The notes under the pieces were generated by a model, which was given only the letters and a program-made list of their open reading frames with translations, searched no databases and was not told the DNA's origin. DNA of 37,304 bases from M30B66 sp040882555 (lineage in GTDB: Bacteria; Bacteroidota; Bacteroidia; M30B66), in NCBI GenBank assembly GCA_040882555.1, contig JBBEBC010000046.1, forward strand, positions 1-37,304. The letters run 5' to 3'. Positions within the stretch are counted from its first letter, which is position 1. Each line of letters begins with the position of its first letter. Made by a program: the position numbers and the translations under genes. Shown here piece by piece: positions 1 to 8,336 of the stretch.

Positions 1-791
1 CAAGGGATACAGTTTCCAGGAGCGGAAAATGAAGCTGTTCCAACACATCCTGCACTAGAGCTGAAAGCTACGCTTACGCTGCCTGCTGTGCCATTGGAAG
101 GCAGTCCGGATATTGAGAAAGGTGTGGGATTGGGGAACGGAGCTGATATGGTTTGAGTTAGTCCGCCACTGGTAATAGTTAAATCACCTGATGTTGGAGG
201 GTTGAAAGTAAAAACTGAGCCAATTACAGTGTAGGTATTTAATAATGTATCGCAAGCACCAGCTGTTGCTGAAACAAGGCTAATTTGACAAATGCCTGTA
301 AAATCACAATCAAAGGTTCCTGTTCCTTCTGTTTGAGTGAAAGTTACATTGGTTGGCTGATTTGAGAAATTCGTCACCATGAGCAGGTAAAAATCACCTT
401 GTGCGATAGAAGTAAATTCTATGGTCTCAGTTGCCCCTCCAGCATAGCTGCAATCGGCAGTATTTTCGGCTGTTAGATCAGAACAGTTTCCAGTTTCAGA
501 TGAAAATGGTCCAAATAAAATAAAGTCGAGATCACGGGCACTTGAGTTATTCTGTAGAATGGTATGAGTTCCTGGAGAGTCGATACTAAATGAAAACCAA
601 GCAGGGTTTGGCTCAGAACCCAAACAACCATAGTCAGGTCCAGTTTCTGCAGGTCCAGCGCCAGTAGCTGCAGGATACGTTACGGGATTATTTAGGCATA
701 TACGAATTGCATTATCGCAAGTAGAATTGCCACTTTGTGCAAAAAAGCTTTGTGAAAAAAGAAAGAGTGAAATAGTAAGAATAAATCTCAT
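1..791 (-). CDS. Secreted Cys-rich surface protein, 5' part only
   Basis: The reading frame opens at the ATG at 791 and runs without a stop to the window edge, so the C-terminus is missing. The visible 263 or so residues start with a signal peptide (MRFILTISLFLFSQSFFAQ), then a Cys-containing beta-rich region (NAIRICLNNPVTYPA, PNPAWFSFSIDSPG, DLDFILFGPF) of the kind that begins many large Bacteroidota extracellular proteins. After it comes an Ig/PKD-like stretch rich in Ser, Thr and Gly. Such proteins usually end in a gliding-motility-associated or T9SS sorting domain, which would lie outside the window. Role is inferred: cell-surface or secreted adhesin-like protein. The product family is not otherwise recognised. 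Confidence 0.75.
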   Translation of the reverse strand, partial: MRFILTISLFLFSQSFFAQSGNSTCDNAIRICLNNPVTYPAATGAGPAETGPDYGCLGSEPNPAWFSFSIDSPGTHTILQNNSSARDLDFILFGPFSSETGNCSDLTAENTADCSYAGGATETIEFTSIAQGDFYLLMVTNFSNQPTNVTFTQTEGTGTFDCDFTGICQISLVSATAGACDTLLNTYTVIGSVFTFNPPTSGDLTITSGGLTQTISAPFPNPTPFSISGLPSNGTAGSVSVAFSSSAGCVGTASFSAPGNCIP

Positions 792-841
792 GTGCCAAAT
801 AAAATAGATGGAGCAATATAAGTATTCTAATTGAGGGATGA

Positions 842-1426
842 TTAGAAAGCAAGAAGCTCTTCGTAAAGCTCTTTAAGAGGGAGTCCAACTACGTTGGTAT
901 ATGAACCTTGAATAGATTCCACGCCAACGTAACCTATCCATTCTTGGATTCCATAAGCTCCTGCTTTATCAAAAGGCTTATAGTTTTTTATGTAATATTC
1001 AATCTCTTCCTCCCGAAGGGATTTAAATTGAACTTCAGTAACGCTGTATATAGACCTAACTTTAGCCTTTGAAGCAATACAAACGGCTGTAATAACCTCG
1101 TGTGTTTTACCTGAAAGGTAGTTTAGCATTTGGGCCGCTTCAAGATCATCAGATGGCTTATTTAGCACTCTATTGTTAAGCCAAACAATGGTATCGGCGG
1201 TAATTAGGATTTCGTTTTCCTTTATTTTTTCAAGTCCAACTTTTGACTTCTCGCTTGCCAAATAAAGTGGAATAGACTCTCGTTGAAGCTTCTCAGGAAA
1301 GTCCTCATCAACATCCATATGAAGAATTTCAACTTCAAGCCCCAGCTGAGCAAGCAAATCTTTTCTTCGAGGCGATTTCGAGCCTAGATAAATTTTCTGT
1401 TGACTAAACTTCGTGTTGAGTATCAT
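842..1426 (-). CDS. maf: Maf family nucleotide pyrophosphatase
   Basis: The 194-residue protein has the Maf hallmarks: an N-terminal LGSKSPRRKDLLAQLG phosphate-binding motif near residues 15-30, ITADTIVWLN near 75-84 with the conserved acidic residue, LSGKTHEVITAV near 104-115, and KAGAYGIQEW near 154-163. Members hydrolyse non-canonical or modified nucleoside triphosphates (dTTP, UTP, m7GTP, according to subgroup) to monophosphates in the cytoplasm and are thought to sanitise the nucleotide pool. Length is normal for the family. The gene follows the prenyltransferase gene by 3 bp on the same strand, so they are probably cotranscribed and translationally coupled. Substrate subgroup cannot be decided here. 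Confidence 0.95.
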   Translation of the reverse strand: MILNTKFSQQKIYLGSKSPRRKDLLAQLGLEVEILHMDVDEDFPEKLQRESIPLYLASEKSKVGLEKIKENEILITADTIVWLNNRVLNKPSDDLEAAQMLNYLSGKTHEVITAVCIASKAKVRSIYSVTEVQFKSLREEEIEYYIKNYKPFDKAGAYGIQEWIGYVGVESIQGSYTNVVGLPLKELYEELLAF

Positions 1427-1429
1427 TTA

Positions 1430-2425
1430 CTAGGCACCGAATCTATAAACAAACATGGATAATACGCCTCCTACAATGAATACTTTACAGAGCAAAGATG
1501 CGAATGCGTATTGTTCTTTCTCCCAAGCCTTCCATAATTTTACGATAAACCAAACAAGGGGAACTTGAACAAAAAAGAGCAAATACCAAAACATTAATCG
1601 GTACTCAAATTGCCACAAAAATTGTTGGACGAATGCTAAAAGAATAAAAGTGAAAATCGCAATTCCTAAAACAAAATACTTTGTTCTTACTTCTCCTAAT
1701 ACAATTGGCAAAGTGCGAGCACCGATAAAAATATCACCTTGCACATCTTCCATATCCTTTACTATTTCTCTTATTAGGTTGGTAAGGAAGGCAAAAATGG
1801 CATATCCAATAATGATAAAAGCTCCTTTTCGGAGGAGGGAATTCCCAAAGCCTGGGATAGTTAGGTTTAGCACATTTAAATCGTAAGCCGCGTTATTGGA
1901 AAATTCGAAAACAGCAACTGTTATAGGAACCAGAGCTACTAAAGCAGAAATTAGGATATTTCCAGAAAGCAATTGTTTTTTAAGATGGGTTGAATAAAAC
2001 CAGAGCCCGGCAATGCTAAAAACAAAGATGCCAATGAGCTTCCAGCTCTTTACTGTATAGCATAGATATAGAGCGATGATTAATCCAATTCCATTAAGTG
2101 TTAGATGCAGAGCCATTGCAACTCTTCGCTTAATGACTCTACCAACTACTACTTTATCTGGTCTATTTAATCTATCCGTTTTAATATCAAAATAATCATT
2201 GATAATATTGCCGGCAGCCGCAATAGACATAATTGAAATCATTAGCATTAGAAAATGAAGAAAACTCATATGTAGTTCAAGGCCATTGACCTCAAACCCT
2301 AAAAGTTTCATTTCCTGAACACCTTGTAGCCAGATTGTTTGGAAAACACCATATCTAACACCTGCCATTGTTATTGCAATAATGAGCAGATTGGGAAGCC
2401 TGACAAGCCTGAAAAGGTGAAGCAT
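1430..2425 (-). CDS. UbiA-family prenyltransferase
   Basis: This 331-residue polytopic membrane protein has about eight or nine hydrophobic segments and both Asp-rich motifs of the UbiA superfamily: NDYFDIKTDRLNRPDK near residue 76 and REIVKDMEDVQGD near 218. These bind Mg2+ and prenyl diphosphate, and the enzyme transfers the prenyl chain to an acceptor. Bacteroidota homologues are often named geranylgeranylglycerol-phosphate geranylgeranyltransferase, but the acceptor (glycerophosphate, quinone ring or other) cannot be read from sequence alone. The gene starts at the ATG at 2425 and precedes maf. A TACTTTTG match to the -7 element (2444 down to 2437) lies very close to the start; no good -33 box was found. 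Confidence 0.9.
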   Translation of the reverse strand: MLHLFRLVRLPNLLIIAITMAGVRYGVFQTIWLQGVQEMKLLGFEVNGLELHMSFLHFLMLMISIMSIAAAGNIINDYFDIKTDRLNRPDKVVVGRVIKRRVAMALHLTLNGIGLIIALYLCYTVKSWKLIGIFVFSIAGLWFYSTHLKKQLLSGNILISALVALVPITVAVFEFSNNAAYDLNVLNLTIPGFGNSLLRKGAFIIIGYAIFAFLTNLIREIVKDMEDVQGDIFIGARTLPIVLGEVRTKYFVLGIAIFTFILLAFVQQFLWQFEYRLMFWYLLFFVQVPLVWFIVKLWKAWEKEQYAFASLLCKVFIVGGVLSMFVYRFGA

Positions 2426-2470
2426 AATTTACTTTCCAAAAGTAGATGAAAAATTGACCTTGATGATGAC

Positions 2471-2503
2471 TTTGAACTAAAATGATAACAAGAATTTAAT
2501 TTG
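2471..2503 (+). promoter_or_regulatory. Bacteroidetes-type promoter of the coiled-coil protein gene
   Basis: TTTG at 2471-2474 is followed after 21 bp by TTAATTTG at 2496-2503, one mismatch from TAnnTTTG. Transcription would start near 2510, upstream of the ATG at 2568 but after the alternative ATG at 2505. This supports the downstream start. Confidence 0.5.
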
Positions 2504-2567
2504 AATGTTGCTCGATAAAATAAATCCAAATTCTTATATTGAACATTTATCAAATAAATTAAGAATC

Positions 2568-3242
2568 ATGAAAATTATTATTTCCCTACTTGTATTTATT
2601 TCTTTTTCATTCGCGGCTCTTGCGCAAAACCCTGAAATCACTCCAATTGATGCTCCGATGAGTCTTGGTAATAGACCCGGATATTCTATGAAAATTTTAA
2701 ATATTTCTGAAAAGCAGACGATAAGTCTCTGGGAAGACTTTACTAAAGACGAATTTGGTTCAAAAGCAAAATCTGTTAAAGGCGCTGATGAACTGATGGC
2801 TGAAGGAGCAAAGAATAAAAACATTTCAAGTGAGGATTTTACCATTTATTTTGCCACAAAAGCTTCAGGAAAAGATGTAGTCGTTACTGTTTGGTTCGAC
2901 TTAGGAAGTGGATTTCTGAATCCGGAAATGAGTTCGGCTAAAAATGAAATAGCTAAAACTAAGCTTGCGGATTTTAATTACGCTGTGCAGCGCGAATTAG
3001 CAAAGGAGGAAATTGAGAAAGAAGAGGATAAATTAAAAGATGCAGAAAAAGTCTTAAGTCGTCTTGTTGATAATTCTGAATCTATTCAGGATGATATTCG
3101 AAATTATGAAGACAAAATTGATAAGTCAAAACGTGAACTTGAAAAGAATAAAACAGAGCAAGATGTAGCAAAATCTGCGCTTGATGTGCAGACTAAGACA
3201 TTAGAGGATGCTAAAAAAGCATTAGATAAAATAGGGAAATAA
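2568..3242 (+). CDS. Exported coiled-coil protein of unknown function
   Basis: The start at 2568 is preferred over the in-frame ATG at 2505, because it places a clean signal peptide (MKIIISLLVFISFSFAALAQ) at the N-terminus of a 224-residue protein and fits the predicted promoter. Residues about 20-135 form a small mixed alpha/beta domain. From about residue 140 to the end the protein is highly charged with heptad-like spacing (KEEIEKEEDKLKDAEKVLSRL, SKRELEKNKTEQDVAKSALD), that is, a long coiled coil. No catalytic motif is visible. It is likely periplasmic and monocistronic, transcribed divergently from the prenyltransferase gene. The family is not recognised. Confidence 0.8.
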   Translation: MKIIISLLVFISFSFAALAQNPEITPIDAPMSLGNRPGYSMKILNISEKQTISLWEDFTKDEFGSKAKSVKGADELMAEGAKNKNISSEDFTIYFATKASGKDVVVTVWFDLGSGFLNPEMSSAKNEIAKTKLADFNYAVQRELAKEEIEKEEDKLKDAEKVLSRLVDNSESIQDDIRNYEDKIDKSKRELEKNKTEQDVAKSALDVQTKTLEDAKKALDKIGK

Positions 3243-3395
3243 TTTTTCACCCCTCCGCATAGGGAAAAGTTTTAACGCTTGTAATAAAGGTTTTTCAGGC
3301 TTTAATGAACACCTAAGCTTATGTAAAAGCTTAATGAAGTGATCATTTAATTCTCCATTTAAAAGGTACTATTTTTCGCCTTTCGGCGGATGAAC

Positions 3396-4163
3396 TTAAT
3401 TGCTCGTTGACTTGATAAGAGCTGTGAAAAGTGTGTAGATTTCTTTCAACTGAGCATTATTTTGGAGAAGCATTTCATGGGATGCGATAGTTTTTTCATC
3501 CTTTCTCGCTGCTGGTCCAGTTTGAAACTGTGCAGGGTCTTGACTATTAATTCTATTCGCAGTTTGTTGAATTATCGGTATCAGACTTTCGAATGGCAGT
3601 TGATTTTGAATACACCAATCATAAGCTAAATGGAAGAGGTGGTTGCTAAAATTATTGACAAGCACAGCTGCCAGATGCAACTTCATTCTTTGATCTTCAT
3701 CTAGGTAAAAAAGTCTGGCTTTGAGATAGGAATTTATCTGCTTAATAGCTTCTTCGGACTTTTTGGTGCTAACCTGAACCGCTACTGGAGTATTTTCCCA
3801 ATTACTTTCTTCTTCAAAACTAAAACTCTTGAGTGGCCAATAAACTGCTCCATTTGCATGAGAAATTAGCAAAGAATCTAAGCTCTGTGCACCTGAAAAA
3901 TGAATCAAAACGCAATTTTTCTCAGCAATAGAATCAGCAACTTCCTTCAGAACAGAATCGCTAACGCATAAAAGACAAATGCTGACAGAAGAAATTTGAT
4001 CTAATGATATCGATGTTAAGCAAGAATACTGCTCTAATAGAGCATCAACTTTTTTCTTATCTCTTCCATAAATGAAACAAGAAAAACCATTGTTTTCATT
4101 GAAAGCTTTGATAATCTGAGTTGCCAGTCGCCCGGTACCAATAATTACAATATTAGTTTGCAT
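3396..4163 (-). CDS. DUF2520 Rossmann-fold oxidoreductase-like protein
   Basis: The 255-residue protein starts with a dinucleotide-binding motif (IVIIGTGRLATQIIKAF; GxGxxA) and has a C-terminal helical domain with LHLAAVLVNNFSNHLFHLA and a PAARKDEKTIASH segment, as in DUF2520 proteins related to ProC and NADP-dependent dehydrogenases. The substrate is unknown. Its 5' end overlaps the 3' end of ccmF by 11 bp, so it belongs to the cytochrome c maturation transcript, although such an oxidoreductase has no established part in that pathway. A small CGCC-TTTC-GGCG stem lies just after the stop (3377-3388). Confidence 0.88.
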   Translation of the reverse strand: MQTNIVIIGTGRLATQIIKAFNENNGFSCFIYGRDKKKVDALLEQYSCLTSISLDQISSVSICLLCVSDSVLKEVADSIAEKNCVLIHFSGAQSLDSLLISHANGAVYWPLKSFSFEEESNWENTPVAVQVSTKKSEEAIKQINSYLKARLFYLDEDQRMKLHLAAVLVNNFSNHLFHLAYDWCIQNQLPFESLIPIIQQTANRINSQDPAQFQTGPAARKDEKTIASHEMLLQNNAQLKEIYTLFTALIKSTSN

Positions 4164-6780
4164 TCAAGTTCTTATTGCGGTAAAGAGCAATACGGCTCCA
4201 AACAGCTAACAAGGTACCAATTGCCATCAAAATACAACCTATCCAAAGAATGTTAATGCCAGGAAAAATGATTGCTTTAAGTATGATGAATTCTTTCTTA
4301 GGGTCTACTCTTTCCTTTAGCCTGATAGAGAACGTTTCATTTTCAGGATCTATTTTGAAAAAGCTAGTTTGAATGCCATTGTACTCATCTATTGCATCAA
4401 TAGAGAAAACTGTTGATTCACGGATCACATAGATAGGCATCAGTTGCCTTGATTTCCCATCAATGCTGAGTACATCCAAACGAGCACCCACGGCAATATC
4501 GCCTTGTTTAAGCTGCGCATAATTCTTGGGATTTATTTCCTTATCAATTCCCTTAAAAATAACCAGACTATTGCTCGTAAAAAGAGTATCTCCAACTTGC
4601 ATTTCAAAGTCTTTGGCTTCCTTCCATTCACCTGCTTTCTTCTCTTCCTTTTCAAGCGGAGCGTAGGTTACATGGGTAAAAATATCCTTTCCAATATAAT
4701 GCTTTGTTGCAGGCTCAGCTACATTACCCATTCGCGGATTAGTTTGAACGAAAGGACTAAGACTAAACACTTTCTTTAAAGAACCATCTTCAGTTTTGCT
4801 GAAATAATCAACGTTGTAGTAGATATTAATCCCGGCAACGGAATCACCTCTGTAACTCACATGATAATCGCCCATAGGCAAAGTATCATTTAAAGCGAGA
4901 AGTATATTTTCCTCCCTGGGAAAGTCCTCACCAAGATTCACCGGGGTATTATTTTTTGAAATGAACTCTTGCTTTCCAGCAGAGATAAGTGCTCCACAAA
5001 GAACCAAACCAAAACCAATATGAGCTATTGAGGTACCAGATTTCGGTAATTTCCCTTTGGCAATCCTTACCAAATAATTGAAATTTGAAAGAACAGAAAA
5101 GAGGGAAGCAAATAGCAGCAGAAGATAAAGTGGCTCAGCAATTTCCAGCCAAATACCAAGGAATACCGTTAAAACTAAAGAAGCAATAATTGGAATGAGC
5201 AGATTTCTAATAAGCTGGCCAAGATCGGTTTTCTTGTATTTCAGAAACTGAGCTACTGCCATAATCAAAGCAATAATTATTGCAAAAGGTAACTGCCAAG
5301 AGTTGTAATGTTCTATTGGATCGGCAGGTGCTGCAAGTTTTGCTTCAGCCATTTTTGCTAATACATCAGAAGGTATCCATTCGTTTAGCTTAGCGAATAC
5401 AGAAGAAAGTCCGCCGCTAAGCATCTTGTTAATTACTGGAGTTGAAGTAGTGAACGTAATTTGGAATGCTGCAATTAGAAGAACTAGCGCTCCAACAAAC
5501 ATCCAGAATTCTCGGGAAGAACTATGCTCTTCTTCTTTGCTTTTTGGCAGTTGCTTGTTTAATGCTAAAAGCATTATGATTATTGAAGCAAGCAGGAAGA
5601 ATGCGATAAATGTCTTTGAGAAATAGAAGAAACTTAAAATGGTGATAAAGACCGAACTTAAAATCCAAAGGTTCCTTTTGTTATTGTCTTTAATTGCAAA
5701 TGCAGAAGGTAACCATATGAAAAACATCATATAGATAAGGAGCTGGCCACTCATACCTAAATCGGTAAAAGCATGCACTGAAGTTTCACCTAGAACTCCA
5801 CTTCTGGTTAAGAAGGTTGAATAAAGAATTAGAATAAATGTGATAAAGACTAGGAAAAAGGCGGTAATCAATGATTCTCCTTTTTTCTGGTTGATAAGCA
5901 TAACGTGACCGCCAGCAACAAATGTTAACCAAGGCACAAGAGATGCATTTTCAACGGGATCCCAAGCCCAGAAACCTCCGAAACTGAGAGCTTCGTAAGC
6001 CCAAGCTCCTCCCATTAAAATACCTGTACCAAGTATACTAATTCCGAAAAAAGTCCAAGGTAGAGCAGGCTGTATCCATTCGCGCAATTTACCAGACCAA
6101 ATGCCGGCTACCGCAAAGGCAAATGGAAACAAGGTTGCTGAAAAGCCAAGGAATAAAGTTGGAGGGTGGATGGTCATCCAGTAATTCTGCAACAGAGGGT
6201 TCAAACCTCTTCCATCAAGTCTATCTAGATAATTGGCCTGCTGAATAAAAGGGAAATTCATGAAATCTGGGTGCTCACGAAGTAGGATAAATGGGTCGGA
6301 GCCAATTTTGTATCCGCCTACATAAATGCCTAAAAGCATTGATGCAAGAAATACTTGAACCATAGAGACAATAGCCATGGTAGTAAATTCCCAAGATTTA
6401 GCAGTTCTTAAGAGAATATTTCCAAGAACGGCATTCCAGAAAGACCACAAAAGGAAGCTTCCCTCCTGCCCTTCCCAGAAGCAGGACAAGATGTATTTCA
6501 TTTGCATTTCGGTATTGCTATGCTGCCAAACATATTGATACTCGAAATAGTGATTAAAAAGAATGTAGAAGAGAACTCCAATAATTCCTAAAATCCCTAG
6601 GCTATGAAGACTAAAGCCTAATCTACCAAGCTTCTGCCAAGATGCTTTCTCAGCAAGTCCTGCATAATGCGCATTAAAATAAGAAACTGCTGAAAGCAGC
6701 GCTGCTGCAAATGAGAGAATGGCAAACAGCTGACCTAGCTGACCCCAAATTAGATGCTCTCCAATATATTGTATTTCCAT
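4153..6780 (-). CDS. ccmF: Cytochrome c heme lyase CcmF/CcsA-type
   Basis: The 875-residue polytopic protein carries the tryptophan-rich heme-handling motif (GGFWAWDPVENASLVPW, near residue 267) and conserved flanking His segments (IHPPTLFLGF near 203, SVHAF near 334) typical of CcmF/NrfE. These ligate heme and present it for thioether attachment to apocytochrome c at the outer face of the inner membrane. It is much longer than E. coli CcmF (about 650 residues), with a large soluble C-terminal domain (about 615-840) before a last membrane helix, which is usual for Bacteroidota versions. It lies 23 bp after ccmE and overlaps the DUF2520 gene. Confidence 0.94.
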   Translation of the reverse strand: MEIQYIGEHLIWGQLGQLFAILSFAAALLSAVSYFNAHYAGLAEKASWQKLGRLGFSLHSLGILGIIGVLFYILFNHYFEYQYVWQHSNTEMQMKYILSCFWEGQEGSFLLWSFWNAVLGNILLRTAKSWEFTTMAIVSMVQVFLASMLLGIYVGGYKIGSDPFILLREHPDFMNFPFIQQANYLDRLDGRGLNPLLQNYWMTIHPPTLFLGFSATLFPFAFAVAGIWSGKLREWIQPALPWTFFGISILGTGILMGGAWAYEALSFGGFWAWDPVENASLVPWLTFVAGGHVMLINQKKGESLITAFFLVFITFILILYSTFLTRSGVLGETSVHAFTDLGMSGQLLIYMMFFIWLPSAFAIKDNNKRNLWILSSVFITILSFFYFSKTFIAFFLLASIIIMLLALNKQLPKSKEEEHSSSREFWMFVGALVLLIAAFQITFTTSTPVINKMLSGGLSSVFAKLNEWIPSDVLAKMAEAKLAAPADPIEHYNSWQLPFAIIIALIMAVAQFLKYKKTDLGQLIRNLLIPIIASLVLTVFLGIWLEIAEPLYLLLLFASLFSVLSNFNYLVRIAKGKLPKSGTSIAHIGFGLVLCGALISAGKQEFISKNNTPVNLGEDFPREENILLALNDTLPMGDYHVSYRGDSVAGINIYYNVDYFSKTEDGSLKKVFSLSPFVQTNPRMGNVAEPATKHYIGKDIFTHVTYAPLEKEEKKAGEWKEAKDFEMQVGDTLFTSNSLVIFKGIDKEINPKNYAQLKQGDIAVGARLDVLSIDGKSRQLMPIYVIRESTVFSIDAIDEYNGIQTSFFKIDPENETFSIRLKERVDPKKEFIILKAIIFPGINILWIGCILMAIGTLLAVWSRIALYRNKNLNAN

Positions 6781-6803
6781 CCCTACTTTTCTATAACTCT
6801 AAA

Positions 6804-7229
6804 TTAAAGAGAGGTCGTTGTTGAATTCTCTTCCGCCTTGAACTCTTGCATTTCTCCAGAACCATCATTGTATTTACTTGGACATTTCATTAGAATCTTG
6901 TCGGCTAGAAATACATCTTCTTTCATTTTGCCAGTGATAACTACCTGTTCAGAACGTTCAAAATCTTGTGGCTTGGTTCCATTAAACACCACTTTCTTTT
7001 CGGTGCCTTCACGGTCTACTAGATAAAATGCAAATCGATTTACATTTTCTTCAGGGTTATATTCGAGTTCTTTCTCCTTGTTTAATTGACCAACAACATG
7101 GAATTCTTTTTGAGGAGTTTCCAATGCTTCAGTAAAGGAGGCATAGGTGCTAGAGTCTGAAAACGTACTTAGAATCATACCTATGCTTAGTGCAATGATT
7201 ACAATTCCGATGATATGTGTTTTTTTCAT
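6804..7229 (-). CDS. ccmE: Periplasmic heme chaperone CcmE, CxxxY variant
   Basis: The 141-residue protein has one N-terminal membrane anchor (about 6-22) and an OB-fold domain with the pattern VVFNGTKPQDFERSEQVVITGK, as in CcmE. CcmE binds heme covalently after CcmC loads it and passes it to CcmF. In the canonical protein the heme-binding residue is His in HxxxY; here the equivalent segment is DKILMKCPSKY, giving Cys116 and Tyr120, the CxxxY variant known from some archaea and Desulfovibrio. The gene overlaps the ccmD-like gene by 4 bp (ATGA), which points to translational coupling. Confidence 0.92.
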   Translation of the reverse strand: MKKTHIIGIVIIALSIGMILSTFSDSSTYASFTEALETPQKEFHVVGQLNKEKELEYNPEENVNRFAFYLVDREGTEKKVVFNGTKPQDFERSEQVVITGKMKEDVFLADKILMKCPSKYNDGSGEMQEFKAEENSTTTSL

Positions 7230-7444
7230 GATGACATCTGATCTTTTTCGAGTCTTGACACTTTTCTTTCAAGGCGAATGAGAAATAGAACAATTCCGGC
7301 AAAAACGATACTTAGAATTCCTACAACCACATAAATCTTGCCATCTGCGCGAAACGTATCGGCCATTTCAATTTGTTGCTGAGCCGCAGATGGAAAGGCA
7401 AAAACAACCAAACATGCAATAGTGATGAAAAACTTCTTTATCAT
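7226..7444 (-). CDS. CcmD-like small membrane protein
   Basis: This 72-residue protein has an N-terminal signal-like segment (MIKKFFITIACLVVFAFPSAAQ), a short linker, one membrane helix (about 38-59) and a charged tail (RLERKVSRLEKDQ). Size, topology and position between ccmC and ccmE match CcmD, which helps release holo-CcmE from CcmC. It overlaps both neighbours by 4 bp. The Ala-Gln-Gln after the first hydrophobic stretch suggests a cleaved signal peptide, unlike proteobacterial CcmD. The assignment rests mainly on context. Confidence 0.8.
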   Translation of the reverse strand: MIKKFFITIACLVVFAFPSAAQQQIEMADTFRADGKIYVVVGILSIVFAGIVLFLIRLERKVSRLEKDQMSS

Positions 7445-8145
7445 AATACTGTGGTATCAATTTGGGCTTCCATGCTTAGCTTTTTGTAGCGAATTTTCGC
7501 AATTCTAGAGGATAAATCTGCTAACCAGAGACCCATTAAAATCCAACCAATAACGGCAGGATAAAAAACTAGTCTCATATTACTATCAAGATCATAAGAG
7601 CTAAAGGCAGGATTTCCTCCATTTCCCGGATGCAGAGAATCAACCCTGTTCATTCTTGGATACACCATAAGGAATACAATTAACAGCACGAAAGCGAAGA
7701 TGTTGTAAACTGCTGCCACCCGAGCTCTCCTTTGTTCTTCATCCATTGAATTACGCAATACAACATAAGCCAAGTAAATAAGCAATGAAATTGCTGCTCC
7801 ATTTAACTTAGGGTCATTGACCCACCAGCCACCCCAAGTAAATCTAGCCCAAAGACTGCCAGTAACAATGCCCAATATTCCTAATAGAATTCCAACATTT
7901 GCCATGTGTTCGGCACGAATGTCATCGTTAATTTGATTTTTACTTAAGTAACGAATGCTATAAAATACAGAGCCCCCAAGAATGAATATCATTGCAAACC
8001 ACATAGTTACGTGGAAATACAAATTCCTAATTGTTTCATTTAGAATGGGCAATCTTGGCACTTCGCCCAAAAAACCCATGATAATAGAATACAAGACGAG
8101 TAGTACACCTGTAACTTTCCACCAATGCCTTTTAATTAAGCTCAA
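7441..8145 (-). CDS. ccmC: Heme transporter/handling protein CcmC
   Basis: The 234-residue protein has six hydrophobic segments and a Trp-rich motif RFTWGGWWVNDPKLNGAAIS near residue 105-124. It aligns with the WWD domain of CcmC, although Asn replaces the usual Trp in WVWD. Conserved His residues lie on either side (YFHVTMWFAM near 44; SLHPGNGG near 172). CcmC attaches heme to CcmE on the periplasmic side. It is the first gene of the operon; ccmA and ccmB do not lie upstream, where a divergent DUF5362 gene begins after a short intergenic region. Confidence 0.92.
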   Translation of the reverse strand: MSLIKRHWWKVTGVLLVLYSIIMGFLGEVPRLPILNETIRNLYFHVTMWFAMIFILGGSVFYSIRYLSKNQINDDIRAEHMANVGILLGILGIVTGSLWARFTWGGWWVNDPKLNGAAISLLIYLAYVVLRNSMDEEQRRARVAAVYNIFAFVLLIVFLMVYPRMNRVDSLHPGNGGNPAFSSYDLDSNMRLVFYPAVIGWILMGLWLADLSSRIAKIRYKKLSMEAQIDTTVL

Positions 8146-8178
8146 CTGAAGAATTTTTTATGCTTTTAAAACTCGCTG

Positions 8179-8211
8179 CAAAATTAGTCAATAAAGCAAT
8201 GCAAGCTTAAA
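8179..8211 (-). promoter_or_regulatory. Predicted promoter of the ccm operon
   Basis: On the minus strand TTTA (8211-8208) is followed after 21 bp by TAATTTTG (8186-8179), a full match to TAnnTTTG with a one-mismatch -33 box. Transcription would start about 25-30 bp before the ccmC start codon. Confidence 0.45.
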
Positions 8212-8288
8212 TAAAGAGGATGAATGAGCTATGAATTCGAGAAAATTTTCATCCTAATTGAGCATAACTTTATGAAATCCATAAATCC

Positions 8289-8324
8289 TTTGTCTTTCCA
8301 CTTAATTGAATTTGGATTAGTTTG
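8289..8324 (+). promoter_or_regulatory. Candidate promoter of the DUF5362 gene
   Basis: TTTG at 8289-8292 and TTAGTTTG at 8317-8324 (one mismatch to TAnnTTTG) are 24 bp apart, slightly long. If real, the in-frame TTG at 8322 lies inside the promoter and cannot be a start codon. Confidence 0.35.
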
Positions 8325-8336
8325 CACAAAAAAACC

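Noticed and set aside
2505..2567. Longer N-terminus of the coiled-coil protein
   Set aside because: The first 21 residues would precede a clean signal peptide, and the predicted transcription start is near 2510.
3377..3390. Terminator for the ccm/DUF2520 operon
   Set aside because: The CGCC-TTTC-GGCG stem is short, and on the minus strand it is followed by A bases rather than a T run.
8322..8336. TTG start of the DUF5362 gene
   Set aside because: It falls within a -7-like TTAGTTTG element and adds only five non-conserved-looking residues; the ATG at 8337 is preferred.
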